This document shows positions 21,646 to 33,012 of a stretch of 64,000 bases of DNA, one piece after another; position 1 is the stretch's first letter; every line of letters starts with the position of its first letter. The position numbers and the translations under genes are program-made. The DNA comes from Adiantum capillus-veneris. Taxonomy: Eukaryota; Streptophyta; Polypodiopsida; Polypodiales; Pteridaceae. The notes under the pieces are model-generated. The model was given only the letters and a program-made list of their open reading frames with translations, had not been told where the DNA came from and did not search any database. Where the stretch lies: the NCBI GenBank assembly GCA_014529385.2, contig CM043944.1, positions 64,810,248 to 64,874,247 on the forward strand, in the 5' to 3' direction.

Positions 21646-23669
21646 TCACTAGTACTTTAACCTACAGAGTGCCTTCTCCCTCATTCAGTCTGGCGTTAGC
21701 CAGCACCTTGTGCTCCCTATCACCTTGCCACCACGACCCACTATTAGACAATGTTCTTCCCGAGGACTATGTCTATCTTCTGTTCCCAAGTTCTTCAATT
21801 GATTTCTCTATAGAATCCCATCGACCGAGATGACACGACCTAGATATAGCAACTTGGTGCAATTTGGTTGCTTCGCATACAACTTTTCTTGTCTCAAAAC
21901 ACGCAAGACGAGATAAAGGTGTTGTAAGTTCTCCTCGAGTGTTTGTCTATAAATCCAAATATCACTGAGGAACACAACCACCCACTTTCCTAGATAGGGA
22001 CAAAAGAGATCATTCATCATCTACTGGAAAGTTCTCGGAGCGTTAATTAACCCAGAAGGTAAAACCAAAAACTAGTAATGTCTATACCGTATACGAAATG
22101 CGGTCTTTGGGACATCACACGGATGTATCCATATCTGATAGTACTCGGAACGTAGATCAATCTTAGTGAAATAAAAAGCACCAGAGAGTCAATCCATCGG
22201 GTCGTCATGCGAGGTAACGGATACTTGTTCTTGACGGTGACCTTATTGAGACCTTTGTAATCTATTCAGAAGCGTATCCCATCGTCCGTTTTGGCGAGAA
22301 GAACTGGAGCTCCCTAGGGAGAATTACTAGGTCCGCAATTCATCCGAAATAGAATCCAAATAATGCTTAATAGTTACATCATGATCAAACAGAGACTCAG
22401 GAACTTCCAATGCGGTAACATCACTTTTTGAGAGAATATGATGACATTGAGACGGGAAATTAACAACAGAGTCTTTAATCCAACAAACTGCAAGTTTCAC
22501 ACTAGCATCATGAGACAACGCATTGAATTCATTAGCTGAAAGTAGATTTACATCATAATCGGTGGTCAGGGAAGAAGGAAATCCCTCAACCACATGGATA
22601 CCATCAAGTTCAAAGAAAACTGTATGTGATGCATAATCGATAGACAGAGAAGCTATCTTATCGTAAAACTATGGCATGCCTAAAATAAAATCTACATGCT
22701 CAAGGTCCATGATGTGGAAGTCCACGACTACGTGGTAATGCTGGATTCAGAGGTCGAGTAGCGGCACAACCTCAGCCCATTGATCGCTCCGACGTTCCGC
22801 ATAACGGACCACATACGGGTGGTCTGCGGGTGATGTGTTGAGTTTAATTGCCTGTACCACACGTGAAGAAATAAAATTATGAGTAGAGCCATTGTCAAAT
22901 AAGACTGTCACAATGTGGCCATTGATCTCTCCTTTTAACGGAGAAGGTCATGTCGGCCAAACACGGCCTTATTAACGCGACAACCCGGGAAGCTACATAC
23001 ATTAACATGAAAAATCTCTGAATTAAAAGAAGACAAAGTACCTGGATATTTGATGGTGTTTACCGAAGTATTCGCCCGGACGCCTTCTTATTTTGCTTTG
23101 GACACGTCTTATCATTGCGAAAGTGGCCGCTCTGGTGGCAATCAAAACATCAATTTTTCTTTGGATCCTCCATACGAGCTGCCTTGGATTTGCTATCTTA
23201 CTTGGATTTTCTTCCGCGGAGGGTTCAATGACTGACTTGGGGTTGCCAAAGCATTCGAGTGCTTGAATTTTGACGTGGAGGAACCACAGCGAGGAGTCTC
23301 CCCATCCGTCGGACCACCTCCAAAAGCCGCCAAAGTATTATCATAGTTCTTGGCGAGATGTTATCTAGCGAAGTAACAGGATTCTGCAATACCTCATCCT
23401 GGTAATCTGGCGGCAATCCAAACAGATAAAGCATCTGCAGTATGAACTGCGGGTCTTCCAAGGCTTTTGTCTTATGGAGGAAGTCCTTGAATTTTTGTAA
23501 GGGTTCAGGGTCTTCTTACCCATCTCCAACTTGAACAACTTCTTGAAACACTCAATCTTATCCACTTGCACAAAGCAAGTGCGAAAGACCGTCTGGAAAT
23601 CTGTCGGCTTAGGTTTTAACCTAGCCCACGACACATAAGCCTTGCCTTGGAGCATGATCTGTCACAAGA

Positions 23670-24280
23670 TGGGTACCACGTGCCAATAGAAAAGAACATA
23701 CTAAACAGACTTTTAGCACTTCATTAACAATTGAACTAAGAGAGAGAGAGAGAGAGAGAGACGACACGCGACACGGAGTGGCGAAATTCCACCTTAGAGA
23801 GTATTGGCCCCAAACCTTGGTGCCCCTTTCTGTATTTCTTTATATTGCATCAACACAGTACAAGCCGGTACTCTAGACTACTCTGCACCTTCGCCAGGAA
23901 GCATGCCAGAGAATGAGCCCTAACCTCATATTTAAAGGCCCTTGGCCTAAAAAGCAATTACAATGAAAAGCCTTCAAACTCAAAAGCATCTAGTCCAAAA
24001 GCAAAGCCAAAAAGCTGTGAGCGTAAATCACGGAAATCTGTACAGCCTGCCACGTCACCAGCCAATGCAAAATGCGGAATTTCGTACAGCTTGCCACATC
24101 ATCATGACAGCGCAATTTTTGAAAAATTTGCCATGTGATCAATTTGTGTGTGTGTGCGGGTCCTGCTTTATTTGAATCCTTTATGTCACTTGGGGCCCCA
24201 TCGGACGAGGTCCTCATAAGTTGGTAGGACTTATTCTTCAGTTACTTGTTCTTTTTAGGGTTTAGGCCCCTCGGTTGGCT
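23670..24280 (-). repeat. 3' LTR of the short element
   Basis: It aligns along its whole length with 25,621-26,228, including the (GA)n run near 23,740, the GACGACACGCGACACG block and the terminal TTTAGGCCCCT. No clean polypurine tract is visible beside it. Confidence 0.85.
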
Positions 24281-24384
24281 GAGGTATTGCTCGCAATCTC
24301 ATCCAATCAAGAATATTCAATAGTTGGCACATCACAATGCTATGCATGTTACAAGACATAGAAACATAAAGTTGCCGATGAACA

Positions 24385-24740
24385 CTCCTTTCGCATAACC
24401 AAATAAGGTCCGGTCTGGGAGATATTCAACGACTCCCTCATCACTCCTCCCGCATAACCTAAAAAGGTCCGGGCCGGGAGATATAGAGGCCTTTTACAAC
24501 CAAATGCCCCCCGGACCGCAGCCTACGTCGTTTGGAGGTGCTAAGAGTAACCACTACTCAGACTTCTTAATACTCCTCCCGCATAACCATCTAGGTTCAG
24601 GCCGGAAGTCACAACAACAATACTCCCCCAGTAAATAACCACAAGGGTTCGGGCCATGAGTAAAAAAAAAAACAGCACTTTTCAATCATTCAATACTTCC
24701 CCCGCAAATAACCACAAGGGTCCGGGCCATGAGTATGAAA
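24385..24740. repeat. Degenerate tandem repeat inside the short LTR element
   Basis: About five diverged units of ACTCCTCCCGCATAACCA...GGTCCGGGCCGGGAG recur, with later copies reading CCCGCAAATAACCACAAGGG and TCCGGGCCATGAG. The unit is about 40 bp with variable spacing. It is noncoding and near the 3' end of the element. Confidence 0.8.
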
Positions 24741-25609
24741 GCATTCTCAAATATAATTTCTCACTACTACACCCGAGAGTAAAATCACCAATCATTGAAA
24801 CCAGTATTAAAACCAGAATCAAACAATTCAAATCGGCACCAAGACAGGTTTAAAACAGATACCATCCATTTCAAACAAATTCCAAACAGGATCACCAAAC
24901 AAGTTCTCAAACAGATTTCAAAGTTAAAAAGCAATCTCAAGATCAATCGAGCTCGAAAAATCGACAAAATTTTCTTCCTGAAACCTGCACCAACACTTAG
25001 GGTTAGGTTCATTCCATAAGGTCATAGCCGAGCACAGCATGGTCCATCAGCTCTTGGACAAACAGTGTTTTCGTGGGCGGCGATGCTAGTCCCAAGATAG
25101 CAATCGCACTGGATCTCCAAGGTCATCTGCCCGTGAAGAGACATCTACCAAGACATGTCAAGAAATTTCAAGTTATAATCTGCTAGGGTTTCCATGGCAA
25201 GCATTTCAGGATACCCCACTCTCCCAGAATTTGCACTCCGAAGGAGGATGTCAGAAACCATATAACTTTGGGCAAAAGTTTTCTTGAAAGCTTGCCAAGT
25301 CCTTGGAAGTGTGTGACTTGGTAGCGGTAGACATCAATATCTGCATGGCACTGCTTTTGAGAAAAAGAGTGACTTGAAACAAATCTTGGATCCTTCTCTT
25401 GCAAGTGATCTTAATGGCTTATGCCTTGTAAGACATGAGCGGTGAAGACGGGAGCGCGCCCGATGCGCGATGAAGTAAGGGTGGGATTGGCTAATAGGTC
25501 CGGGTTAGAGGGCGAAGCTACCTCGAATAAATTCTAGCCAGAAGTCTCTAGAATTCTTTGTCTGCTCTTTTGTGGGACCGATATGCTTTCAGAAAAGCAC
25601 ACGCCTGAT

Positions 25610-25620
25610 GCTCTGATACC
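25610..25620 (-). other. Primer-binding site (initiator Met tRNA)
   Basis: The minus strand reads GGTATCAGAGC directly after the LTR end. It is complementary to the 3' end of plant initiator-Met tRNA, apart from the first T, which has changed. Confidence 0.8.
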
Positions 25621-26228
25621 CGGGCACCACGTGCCAATAGAAAAGAACAGACTAAACAGACTTTTAGCACTTCATTAACAATTGAACTGAGAGAGAGAGA
25701 GAGAGAGAGAGACGACACGCGACACGAAGTGGCGGAATTCCACCCCAGAGAGTATTGGCCCCAAACCTTGATGCCCCTTTCGTTATTTCTTTATATTACA
25801 TCAATACAGTACAAGCCGGTACTCCAGACTCTACACCTTCGCCAGGAAGCATGCCAAAGAATGAGCCCTAACCTTCTATTAAAAGGCCCTTGGCCTAAGA
25901 ATCAATTACAGTGAAAAGCCTTCAAACTCAAAAGCATCTGGTCCAAAAGCAAAGCTAAAAAGCTGCAAGCGTAAATCACGAAAATCCGTACAGCCTACCA
26001 CGTCATCAGCTAACGCAAAACGCGGAATTCCGTACAACTTGCCACGTCATCATGACAATGCAACTTTCGAAAAATCTGCCATGTCATCAATTTGTGTGTG
26101 TGTGCGGGTCCTACTTTATTTGAATCCTTTATGTCACTTGGGGCCCCATCGGACGGGGTTCCCATAAGTTGGTAGGACTTGTTCTTCTGTTCCTTGTTCT
26201 TCTTAGGGTTTAGGCCCCTTGGCCGGCA
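25621..26228 (-). repeat. 5' LTR of the short element
   Basis: Partner of 23,670-24,280, ending at the primer-binding site. In minus orientation it begins TGCCGGCCAAGGGGCC. Confidence 0.85.
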
Positions 26229-26368
26229 TCTGTAAGTTGGCTCCCTTCTTTAGGCTTTGACACGTCAGCAGTTTGTTACATGATCTGTATCTGACTGAAG
26301 CGATGGGCATCAGTGAAACGATATAGATCAAAATAGGCGCTAGCCATGAGTCAATAGTGGTCTCTTCA

Positions 26369-27640
26369 CATTCCTTCCTCTCCCCTTTGAAGGGATCGGG
26401 ATGGAATTGAAGAGGCAAAGTGCTCATGCCGCGGGTGAAAACAAGACCTGCGTGGCACGCAACTCCACAAGTTGCCGTTGCATCTCCTTGAGTTGGTGTT
26501 GTAGCACCGCCACCAGGGATGCATCCATAACGGGAGATAGATAAGAGTACCCTCCGGACGAAGGCCGTGCGTGTGTGGAGTCCGGAGGAGAAGGAGGTGT
26601 CTCCTCTTGGTTAATGCCATGGCACGTGATGTGTAGGAGAAAGTGAATTGAAAAAAAAAGATAGAGAGCTATGCACATGAGAAAGGATAAACGATGACTA
26701 GTAAATGTCGCTTCCTCACTCGTCGACGCGATGGAGTGGAGGGTTCAAGTGAAGTAGGCGGGAGTAGAAGCGAACGGCTTCAAGAGAGAGGTAGAGCAGC
26801 TTTGGAAATTTCTCAGAGTGTGTAGATGTAGTGAAAATGTAGGTTTCATAGTGACTAGGGTAAAGGGGCCGATATAAGGCCACCTAAGGAAGGCACCAAA
26901 TTGCAAGCACTCTGCTGCTCTATTTTTAGCTTGCAAGGGCTCTTTCGACAGCTGAATGCAAGGCGAACTAGGCATAGAAGCAGCGTCGCGAGCGGCGAAG
27001 CGGACAGGACGTAGGAGGCAAAACAAAATTCCACGTGTAACAAAAACGGCCCTGAGTAGGAAGAGGACAAGGGGTCTAATTTGGACCATTCAGCCAACCA
27101 GGCTTGATTACACGATTGAACAGTGAGTGTTCCATCACGTCTCACATAAACCACTCTAGCACCCAGCTGAATGTGTCCCTCTTCTAGAACTAAAGAACTT
27201 TGTAAAGGAGGCCACGAGTCCCAGGGTAGGGACCCGGTTTTTTATTGGCCCCTTTACCCTAGTCCTTTTATAAGTGTGTGATCCTTTACTCCAGCACCCA
27301 ACTGAACATGTCCCTCTTCTAGAACTAAATGAACTTTGTAAAGGGGGCCACGGGTCCCAGGGCAGGGACCCGATATTTTATTGGCCCTAGTCTTTTTATA
27401 AGTGTGTGATCCTTTAAAAGGGCAAGGTTCACACTAGCTCTTTTTTTAAAAAGTGGTCATATTAAAGCTTTGGGAGGCAAGGTCACTTGGTTTTCTTAAA
27501 AAAACCAAAGCCCTTGGCGAAAAAAAATGACGAAGGGAGCGTTGCCGCCTCGGAAAAGAAAAATCGTTGAACCACCCCGTGCTGCACTGTTGACACGCCG
27601 CCCTACTACCTGCTGTGCTAGCGCAGCGCCGCTTCCTGCT
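26369..27640 (-). repeat. gag start, leader and presumed LTR, duplicated at 62,877-64,000
   Basis: This segment recurs in the same orientation at 62,877-64,000 with high similarity, apart from a block of about 100 bp near 26,975-27,085 missing from the second copy. On the minus strand it contains the gag start and an upstream region with an internal direct duplication (about 27,158-27,285 against 27,286-27,410, sharing TGTCCCTCTTCTAGAACTAA and GTCCCAGGG.AGGGACCCG). CCTTTTATAAG occurs in each half. It looks like a 5' leader and LTR of a gypsy element; the LTR limits could not be fixed. Confidence 0.7.
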
Positions 27641-27649
27641 CCACACTAT

Positions 27650-28337
27650 CTTAGGTAATCCCTCACACATGGCATATGATCATGACGGTCTAGCAGCGGA
27701 GCACTTTATACATGCTAGGGATATGCTGATGGAGATTCTTGCAGTGTTGTTCAATCATGCCATGTGTGAGGGATTACCTGAGACTTGGAGGTTGTCTACT
27801 ATTGTGTCTATCTTCAAGGTAGGGGATCCTATAGAGCTTGGGAACTACCGCACTATTATGGTGGGACACACATTGGCACGATTGTATGCATCCATTCTTG
27901 AGCAGCGCTTGAGTATTTGCGCAGAGGATGAGGGGGTACGGGCAAAGGGTCTGGCCGGTTTCAGGAGGGGTTTCTCCACTCTTGATCATATTTTGACACT
28001 CAGAGCCATCATTGAGGAGGGCAATTCACATGGGAGACGGATTTATTGTAGCATTGTGGATTTCTGCAAAGCATTTAACATGGTACCGAGAGCTCGATTG
28101 ATGCGTAGACTATAGGAGATGGGGGTGCCCATAGAGTTGATCTGGGGGATTATGGATTTGTACAGATCAGTGATGGGACATGTAGGCACTCCGAAAAGGG
28201 TATCTAATTTAGTTCACTCTACTATTGGGGTGAAACAGCGCTGCCCATTTTCTCCTACTCTATTTGGTATGTATGTTGATGAGGTGTCTGATTACATTGA
28301 CAGAGAGGGTGACAAAGGTGCCCAGTTGGCAGTGTAA
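27650..28337 (+). pseudogene. LINE reverse transcriptase fragment, plus strand
   Basis: The frames read GLPETWRLSTIVSIFKVGDP, GNYRTIMVGHTLARLYASIL, AGFRRGFSTLDHILTLRAII, then IVDFCKAFNMVPRARL, then, after a stop at about 28,113, IGVKQRCPFSPTLFGMYVDE. These are RT motifs of a non-LTR element, of a different type from the LINE at 17.7-21.0 kb. In motif A the catalytic Asp is Asn (KAFN). There is no YADD motif because the sequence ends at 28,337. Confidence 0.85.
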
Positions 28338-28860
28338 GACAAGGGAAGCTAGAGCCTGAGAGTCCACCACCCAACCACCCATTATATAGCAAATCCCCTG
28401 GCCCTTTGCCCTAGTTGGACTCCTCATTCCACACTGCCTAGCCCGGTCTTGCCCTTGTCTAGTCTGGCCTTTCCGGTGTCCTGGCATTACTCCCCCCTTA
28501 AGAAGAGTTTTCGTCGTCAAAAACAAAAGTGGGGAACTTATTCTTAAGAACACTAATGTTTTTCCAAGTGGCACCTTCTTCAGGTTGGTCTTTCCACTTG
28601 ATTAAGTCTTGTTGACGTACGCGATGACGTGTACGCAACTCATGATAATCAAGAACACGTTCAGGTTCATGCGGTAGGGTAGGAGGTTCAATGAAATCAA
28701 CCAAAACCTGTTGGTTAATGACATTGTCATCCCCATGTAACCGCTTACGTAAACGGCTTACATGAAACACCGAATGAATGAGAGAATGTGAAGGTAGTAA
28801 TAATTTGTAGGCACAATCACCTACTCGCTTGAGTATTTTGAAAGGCCCATATATCGGGGA
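28338..28860 (-). pseudogene. Ty3/gypsy integrase chromodomain end, polypurine tract and LTR start
   Basis: On the minus strand from 28,770 the frame reads FHVSRLRKRLHGDD, then ERVLDYHELRTRHR, then DLIKWKDQPEEGATWKN and FPTFVFDDE, the C-terminal chromodomain of a chromovirus-type gypsy element. It is followed by TAAGGGGGGAGTAA near 28,500-28,487 (polypurine tract) and TGCCAGGACACC, the start of a 3' LTR that is cut at 28,338 by LINE sequence. The rest of pol is missing. Confidence 0.8.
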
Positions 28861-29720
28861 GATAATTTAGGTGTCAGCCTAGACCTTGGTGTGAGCGCAA
28901 GGCCGCCGAGCGGTGTGCCCGCAGGAAAGAGTAGAGCTCGGGTAAGAAAAGATCCTTCTCTAACACAGATCGCAAGCTAAAGAAGAACCTCAAGAACTCA
29001 AGACCCTCAGGAACTCAAGAACCCAAGAACCGCAAGAACCCAAGTTCCTCGTGAACTTAAGAACTCAAGACTTCAGTGTATGGTCATCACCCGAAGCGGA
29101 ATAGATACTTCGCATGGAGGTGGCGAAGACGAATTATCCCCACCAGGTCCGACCCTCCTCCTCCCTATCTACATACAAGACATTGATTCAAAAGATGAAA
29201 AGAAGATGGGAAGTCAAGAATCAATTTTTCAAGTCTAGGAAAAGCCACTTGCATGTGGAATATTTTGGAGATACTTGAGGGACAAGCGGGTTGAGAGTTT
29301 TGGTAACTTGAGTATTGTGGATATATATGAGCAACCAAATACTGGAAAGATACCATTTTATGGGAGTTTTTACTATTGAGGATGTGTACCATGGGCTCGA
29401 AAAGTTAACATTTGTGAGTTAGTTGCGGAAGAATGCTTTGCCATAAAGCATGTCCATGGTATCAACAAAGATAGATCATGCAAAAGATGGCTTGATAAAG
29501 AATATCAAGATGCTCAAAAGTCCTTGATAAAGCTTGATGGGTGAAAGCATAGAATGGTGTTTAAATACTTGGTGTCCATGGACACCAAGTATGATGTTAT
29601 GGATGGCACCATAGCTCGGCTTTTAAGTCAATAATTTTCAAAAGAATATAGGTAAGATAACTGACTTCACGACTCCACTACTCGGATTGAAAGACATGGA
29701 GCGGTTAGCACGCGTGGACC
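28861..29720. other. Unassigned repeat-like DNA
   Basis: There is no supported gene. Around 28,978-29,070 an (A)AGAACYCAAG motif repeats about ten times. A 28-bp perfect palindrome lies at 29,565-29,592. The rest shows nothing recognised. Confidence 0.5.
29565..29592. repeat. 28-bp perfect palindrome
   Basis: The half-site ATACTTGGTGTCCA is followed at once by its exact reverse complement, centred on 29,578/29,579. Confidence 0.95.
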
Positions 29721-29726
29721 TCTCCC

Positions 29727-29762
<36 letters not shown>

Positions 29763-29781
29763 AGATGGCCTCCAATGCCCA

Positions 29782-29851
<70 letters not shown>
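29710..29851. repeat. (CT)n microsatellite
   Basis: Two long CT runs (about 29,727-29,762 and 29,791-29,850) are separated by a short unique piece (ATGGCCTCCAATGCCCATC). Ser-Leu or Arg-Glu ORFs here are artefacts of the repeat. Confidence 0.95.
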
Positions 29852-29854
<3 letters not shown>

Positions 29855-29870
29855 CTCTCCTGTTCAGAAT

Positions 29871-30860
29871 ATGGATGATGGAGACTCCCTTCCTCTCGCT
29901 TTGGTTCCAGCTCACACCTCCTCACAAACAGCAATGGAGCTTCTTGAACTCAACAATGCAGCACAAATGGATTTCAGTTCACTATTACAAAAATCAAGAA
30001 GTTTTGTATGACTTCATTCATTTCAAACTACTGCAGACTGTTCGAGGATGGTGGACGACGGATTTGATGATGAGGCACATGGAATAGATATAGTTCATAC
30101 GCAGGTGCACTCGAAGAGAAAGGCTTGTCTAAATGAGGATGAAATTATTGCAGTAAGGAAGTATGAAGCACAGGCTAAACGTGAGTATAGAAAGCGATGT
30201 CATGCAAGAAACCAAGTACAACCAAGCGTCAACATTGGAGCGGAAGATTGTCATAGGGAGGACGTCGATGTACACACAAAGGAAGACAAGAAGCAACATA
30301 CTATTCAGAATATTGTTCAGCACATTGTGAGAAAGTTGCATAGTTACGGGAAAGAAGATAAGAATGCAATTCTTCAAGGTGTTTTCAATGATGATAGAAT
30401 CTTACCATTCTGTGAAGATTTGTATCTTCCTGCAAATGGCCTTATTTTTTCACTCAAGGTCTCCTTACAAGAATTAAAGATTCCAAAATCAGCTGACGAG
30501 ATGTTTTTAAAACGAAGCACATTGAGCATGCTCGTGAATGGATTACTGCATGATAATGGGAGCCAAGGTAGAGGTGTTACTCTACATAAAGTGGCAAAGC
30601 TATTAAATGTTTATCCAAGGAATTTATATTCAGCTTTGGGTAAACTTGACAGCGATCCTATGTCAAGTACGTTGAGGTTCGACTTATGCAAAAGGAAGTC
30701 TGGAAATGCTGGTTCCTTATTGGAGGAATTGAAGCAGACAATTATTACATTTTGGATAGATCACAATAGGGTGTCTCCAAACAAGAAAGATATTTGTCAG
30801 AAACGATTGGGCAGAAAACATTATCAAGAGCATCCCATACACTTACTTGATGAATCTCAG
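29871..30860 (+). CDS. Unrecognised gene fragment with splice donor at its end
   Basis: The ATG at 29,871 follows an acceptor-like CTCCTGTTCAG and opens a frame of about 43 codons (MDDGDSLPLALVPAHTSS). A longer frame from 30,048 runs to 30,860, where CTCAG|GTAAAC is a good donor. Joining the two would need a 36-nt intron, too short for plants, so a frameshift or an independent start at 30,048 is possible. The longer part has a basic start (KREYRKRCHARNQ), a Ser/Lys-rich middle and RVSPNKKDICQKRLGRK near the end. Codon use and the absence of stops over 270 codons suggest a real gene, but the downstream exon is not seen and satellite DNA follows. I recognise no family; a transposon-derived protein is possible. 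Confidence 0.55.
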
Positions 30861-30894
30861 GTAAACATGTCTCATTCTTACAATGAATAACTCT

Positions 30895-31685
30895 CAAGTG
30901 AAACATCTCACTCTTATGAATAGCTACCCATTGGGTGTTATGGAGTTGTGTACATCCTACTATATGTGATATGTAGCCAAGTAATGTGTCAAGATAGTCC
31001 ATTGTCTCTACCTACGCTATTATGTGTGCTATATTGCACAAGTGTAGCCCAATGTCCCTCTCTATGCTATAAGTGTGCCATGTAAAAGGACTCTATTGTA
31101 GTAAGATAACAACATGTGTGCTATACAATAAAAGTGTGTGTAACAATAGCACAATGTTCTTGTCTATGATATGATGTGTGGTATGTAAAAGAGCTATATT
31201 ACATATTGAGAGCACTATGTGTGCCATATAGCGTTAGTGTGTGTAATAAGAGGCCAATGTCCCTATCTATGCTATTATGTCATAGTATTTCTTGCAGTAT
31301 GAGTGCTATATAGCATAACTATGTGTAATAATAGCCCGATCGTCTTGTCTATGCTATTATGTGTGCCATGTAGCAGGACTCTATCAGAGTATGAAAACAT
31401 CATGTCTGCTATATACAGACATGTGTGTATAATAGCACAATATACCTATCTATGGTATTATGTGTGCTATCAGATTTTAAAATATTATGAGAGCACTATG
31501 TATGCTACATAGAAGATGTTAGGGTAATAGTAGCACGGTATCCATGTCTATGATATTATGTGTGCTATGCAGAGTGTGATATGTGTAATAATAGCACAAT
31601 ATCCCTGTCTATGCTCTTTTGTGTGTTATGTAGAAGAACTGTGTTATAATATGAGAGCACTATGTGTGCTATATAGCAGACGTTG
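30895..31685. repeat. Satellite-like tandem repeat, period about 100 bp
   Basis: The motif CTATGCTATTATGTGTGCTA recurs about eight times, mostly 87-102 bp apart, with TATGAGAGCACTATGTGTGC and TAATAATAGCACAATGTCC between. Copies are diverged. The array resumes at 32,831-33,012 after an insertion. Confidence 0.8.
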
Positions 31686-32830
31686 TGAGCGGGATGAAAA
31701 CACACACAGAGCCTCTATAACGACCCGACACACACTCTTGGGAAGATACACACACACACACACACTATGGGGCACCACTCGGCTTACACAACCAGCCTGG
31801 CCGAGACAGAAAACACACAGACGGAGTGAGAAGAGAGAGATTTCCCACTTGCCCACTCAACACTCACACATACACACTCACACACACACACTCAATTCAG
31901 CTCAAAGGAGGAAAATTGCTGCTATTTAGACTCAATGAAGCTCAGCCCAACACCAATGGGGCAAATAGTTTACACAGTATTGAAGAAATACACCAGATAC
32001 AACCACAAAGTTAAGCAGAGGCTTCACTCACCGAAGAAGATTACACAAAAAAACAGTAGAAAATCTATGAGGAATTTGGAAAAATGGACAGCACCATTGC
32101 GTTCAGAACGCCCAAAAACCCCACCCTACAATGTCACAGTGCTCAAATCCGACCTCGGATGAGTAGTTTAGGGCCAAAAAATGCTCCAAAAACAGCAAAA
32201 ACACACTTGCGGCTGTTCCTCCCCTCTTCTCCATGTTTTTTCTGGTCTTTTCTTTGTTTTTTCAGTTCCCACACTTAGATTTATTAGTTGGGCAGCCTTG
32301 GCCTTTTAGATGACTTCAAACGGACCCCAAACAGGCCAAAAACTGACCTCGCAGTGCATAGTTGTCACCTTTTTGCATCATCCGCACACCTGGCACTCAT
32401 TTCTTTTCAATAATGCGTCTCGTAACGACGTGAAGTGGCCCCAAAAAGTGGTCCTAATGATGACCTTTCTGCATAACTCTCACAAGAAAAAACCCACGTT
32501 GTGTCCGTACTTCTCCATGTGCAAGTATTGACCCCGTTCGACCTCCTGACGCCACTAGATGCCATCTGACGCACCTGCTTATCTCATGTCGTCGGCCCGC
32601 GGATAGCTTTCTCGAGAAGTTTTACGCGCTACCAACTCCTCATTATTGTAGAAAAAACACACTGATACTTGTAATAGTGAAAATCGATGCACTATGTACA
32701 TGCTGTCCTACCTGTACACATGTGGGCCCCACGTAACCACCTGGCTCTGAAAAATGGGCAATTCTTTATTTGATGCACCATGCATGTATATGTACATATG
32801 CGCAATCCCTTGCTCCAAAAAACTCCTGAC
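31686..32830. other. Insertion of about 1.15 kb interrupting the satellite array
   Basis: The segment has no supported ORF, starts near TGAGCGGGATG and ends near CTGACAACA. It contains a CA-rich run around 31,750 and is GC-richer than the satellite on either side. The TG...CA ends suggest a solo LTR, but no target-site duplication or partner was found. Confidence 0.45.
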
Positions 32831-33012
32831 AACATGTGTGATGTGTGTATAATAACAACTGAAAATCCCTATCTATGCTATTATGTGTTATATAACAAAA
32901 TTGAGCATGTAATGAAAGCTGACTTATCTATCTATGCTATTATCTGTGCTATGTAGCATAGCTATATGTATTTATACCAATGCATCTGTAGCTATGCTAT
33001 TATGTGTGATAT
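32831..33012. repeat. Continuation of the satellite-like array
   Basis: Three further copies of the CTATCTATGCTATTATGTG unit occur, ending where the Tat-family LTR starts at 33,013. Confidence 0.8.

Larger units (their letters stand above)
23670..26228 (-). mobile_element. Short non-autonomous LTR retroelement inserted in gypsy gag
   Basis: Two direct repeats of about 610 bp flank a 1.34-kb internal region. Next to the right LTR, the minus strand reads GGTATCAGAGC, the initiator-Met-tRNA primer-binding site, so transcription runs right to left. The internal region has no long ORF; 25,404-25,183 has a weak gag-like 73-aa frame only. The LTR ends are TGCC...CA-like with point changes. The target is gag coding sequence of the older gypsy relic. 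I could not establish a target-site duplication. Confidence 0.8.
21790..26620 (-). pseudogene. Decayed Ty3/gypsy gag-protease-RT, split by a short LTR element
   Basis: In minus-strand order: gag start near 26,525 (MDASLVAVLQHQLKEMQ), gag to 26,229; interruption by the LTR element at 26,228-23,670; gag again (YVSWARLKPKPTDFQTVFRT) to about 23,225; a CCHC knuckle near 23,150-23,100 (CFDCHQSGHFRNDKTC) preceded by a stop; protease near 22,930 (VLFDNGSTHNFISSRVV); then RT from about 22,320 (DYKGLNKVTVKNKYPLPR) to 21,808 (VVFLSDIWIY; the usual DD is SD). The protease form and knuckle fit chromovirus-type elements. Integrase is absent. Many stops are present. Confidence 0.75.

Noticed and set aside
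29667-29915. Ser-Leu and Arg-Glu repeat ORFs
   Set aside because: Products of the (CT)n microsatellite only.
30001-30036. A 36-nt intron joining 29,871-30,000 to 30,037-30,860
   Set aside because: Signals are weak and the length is below the usual plant minimum; a frameshift or separate start is as likely.
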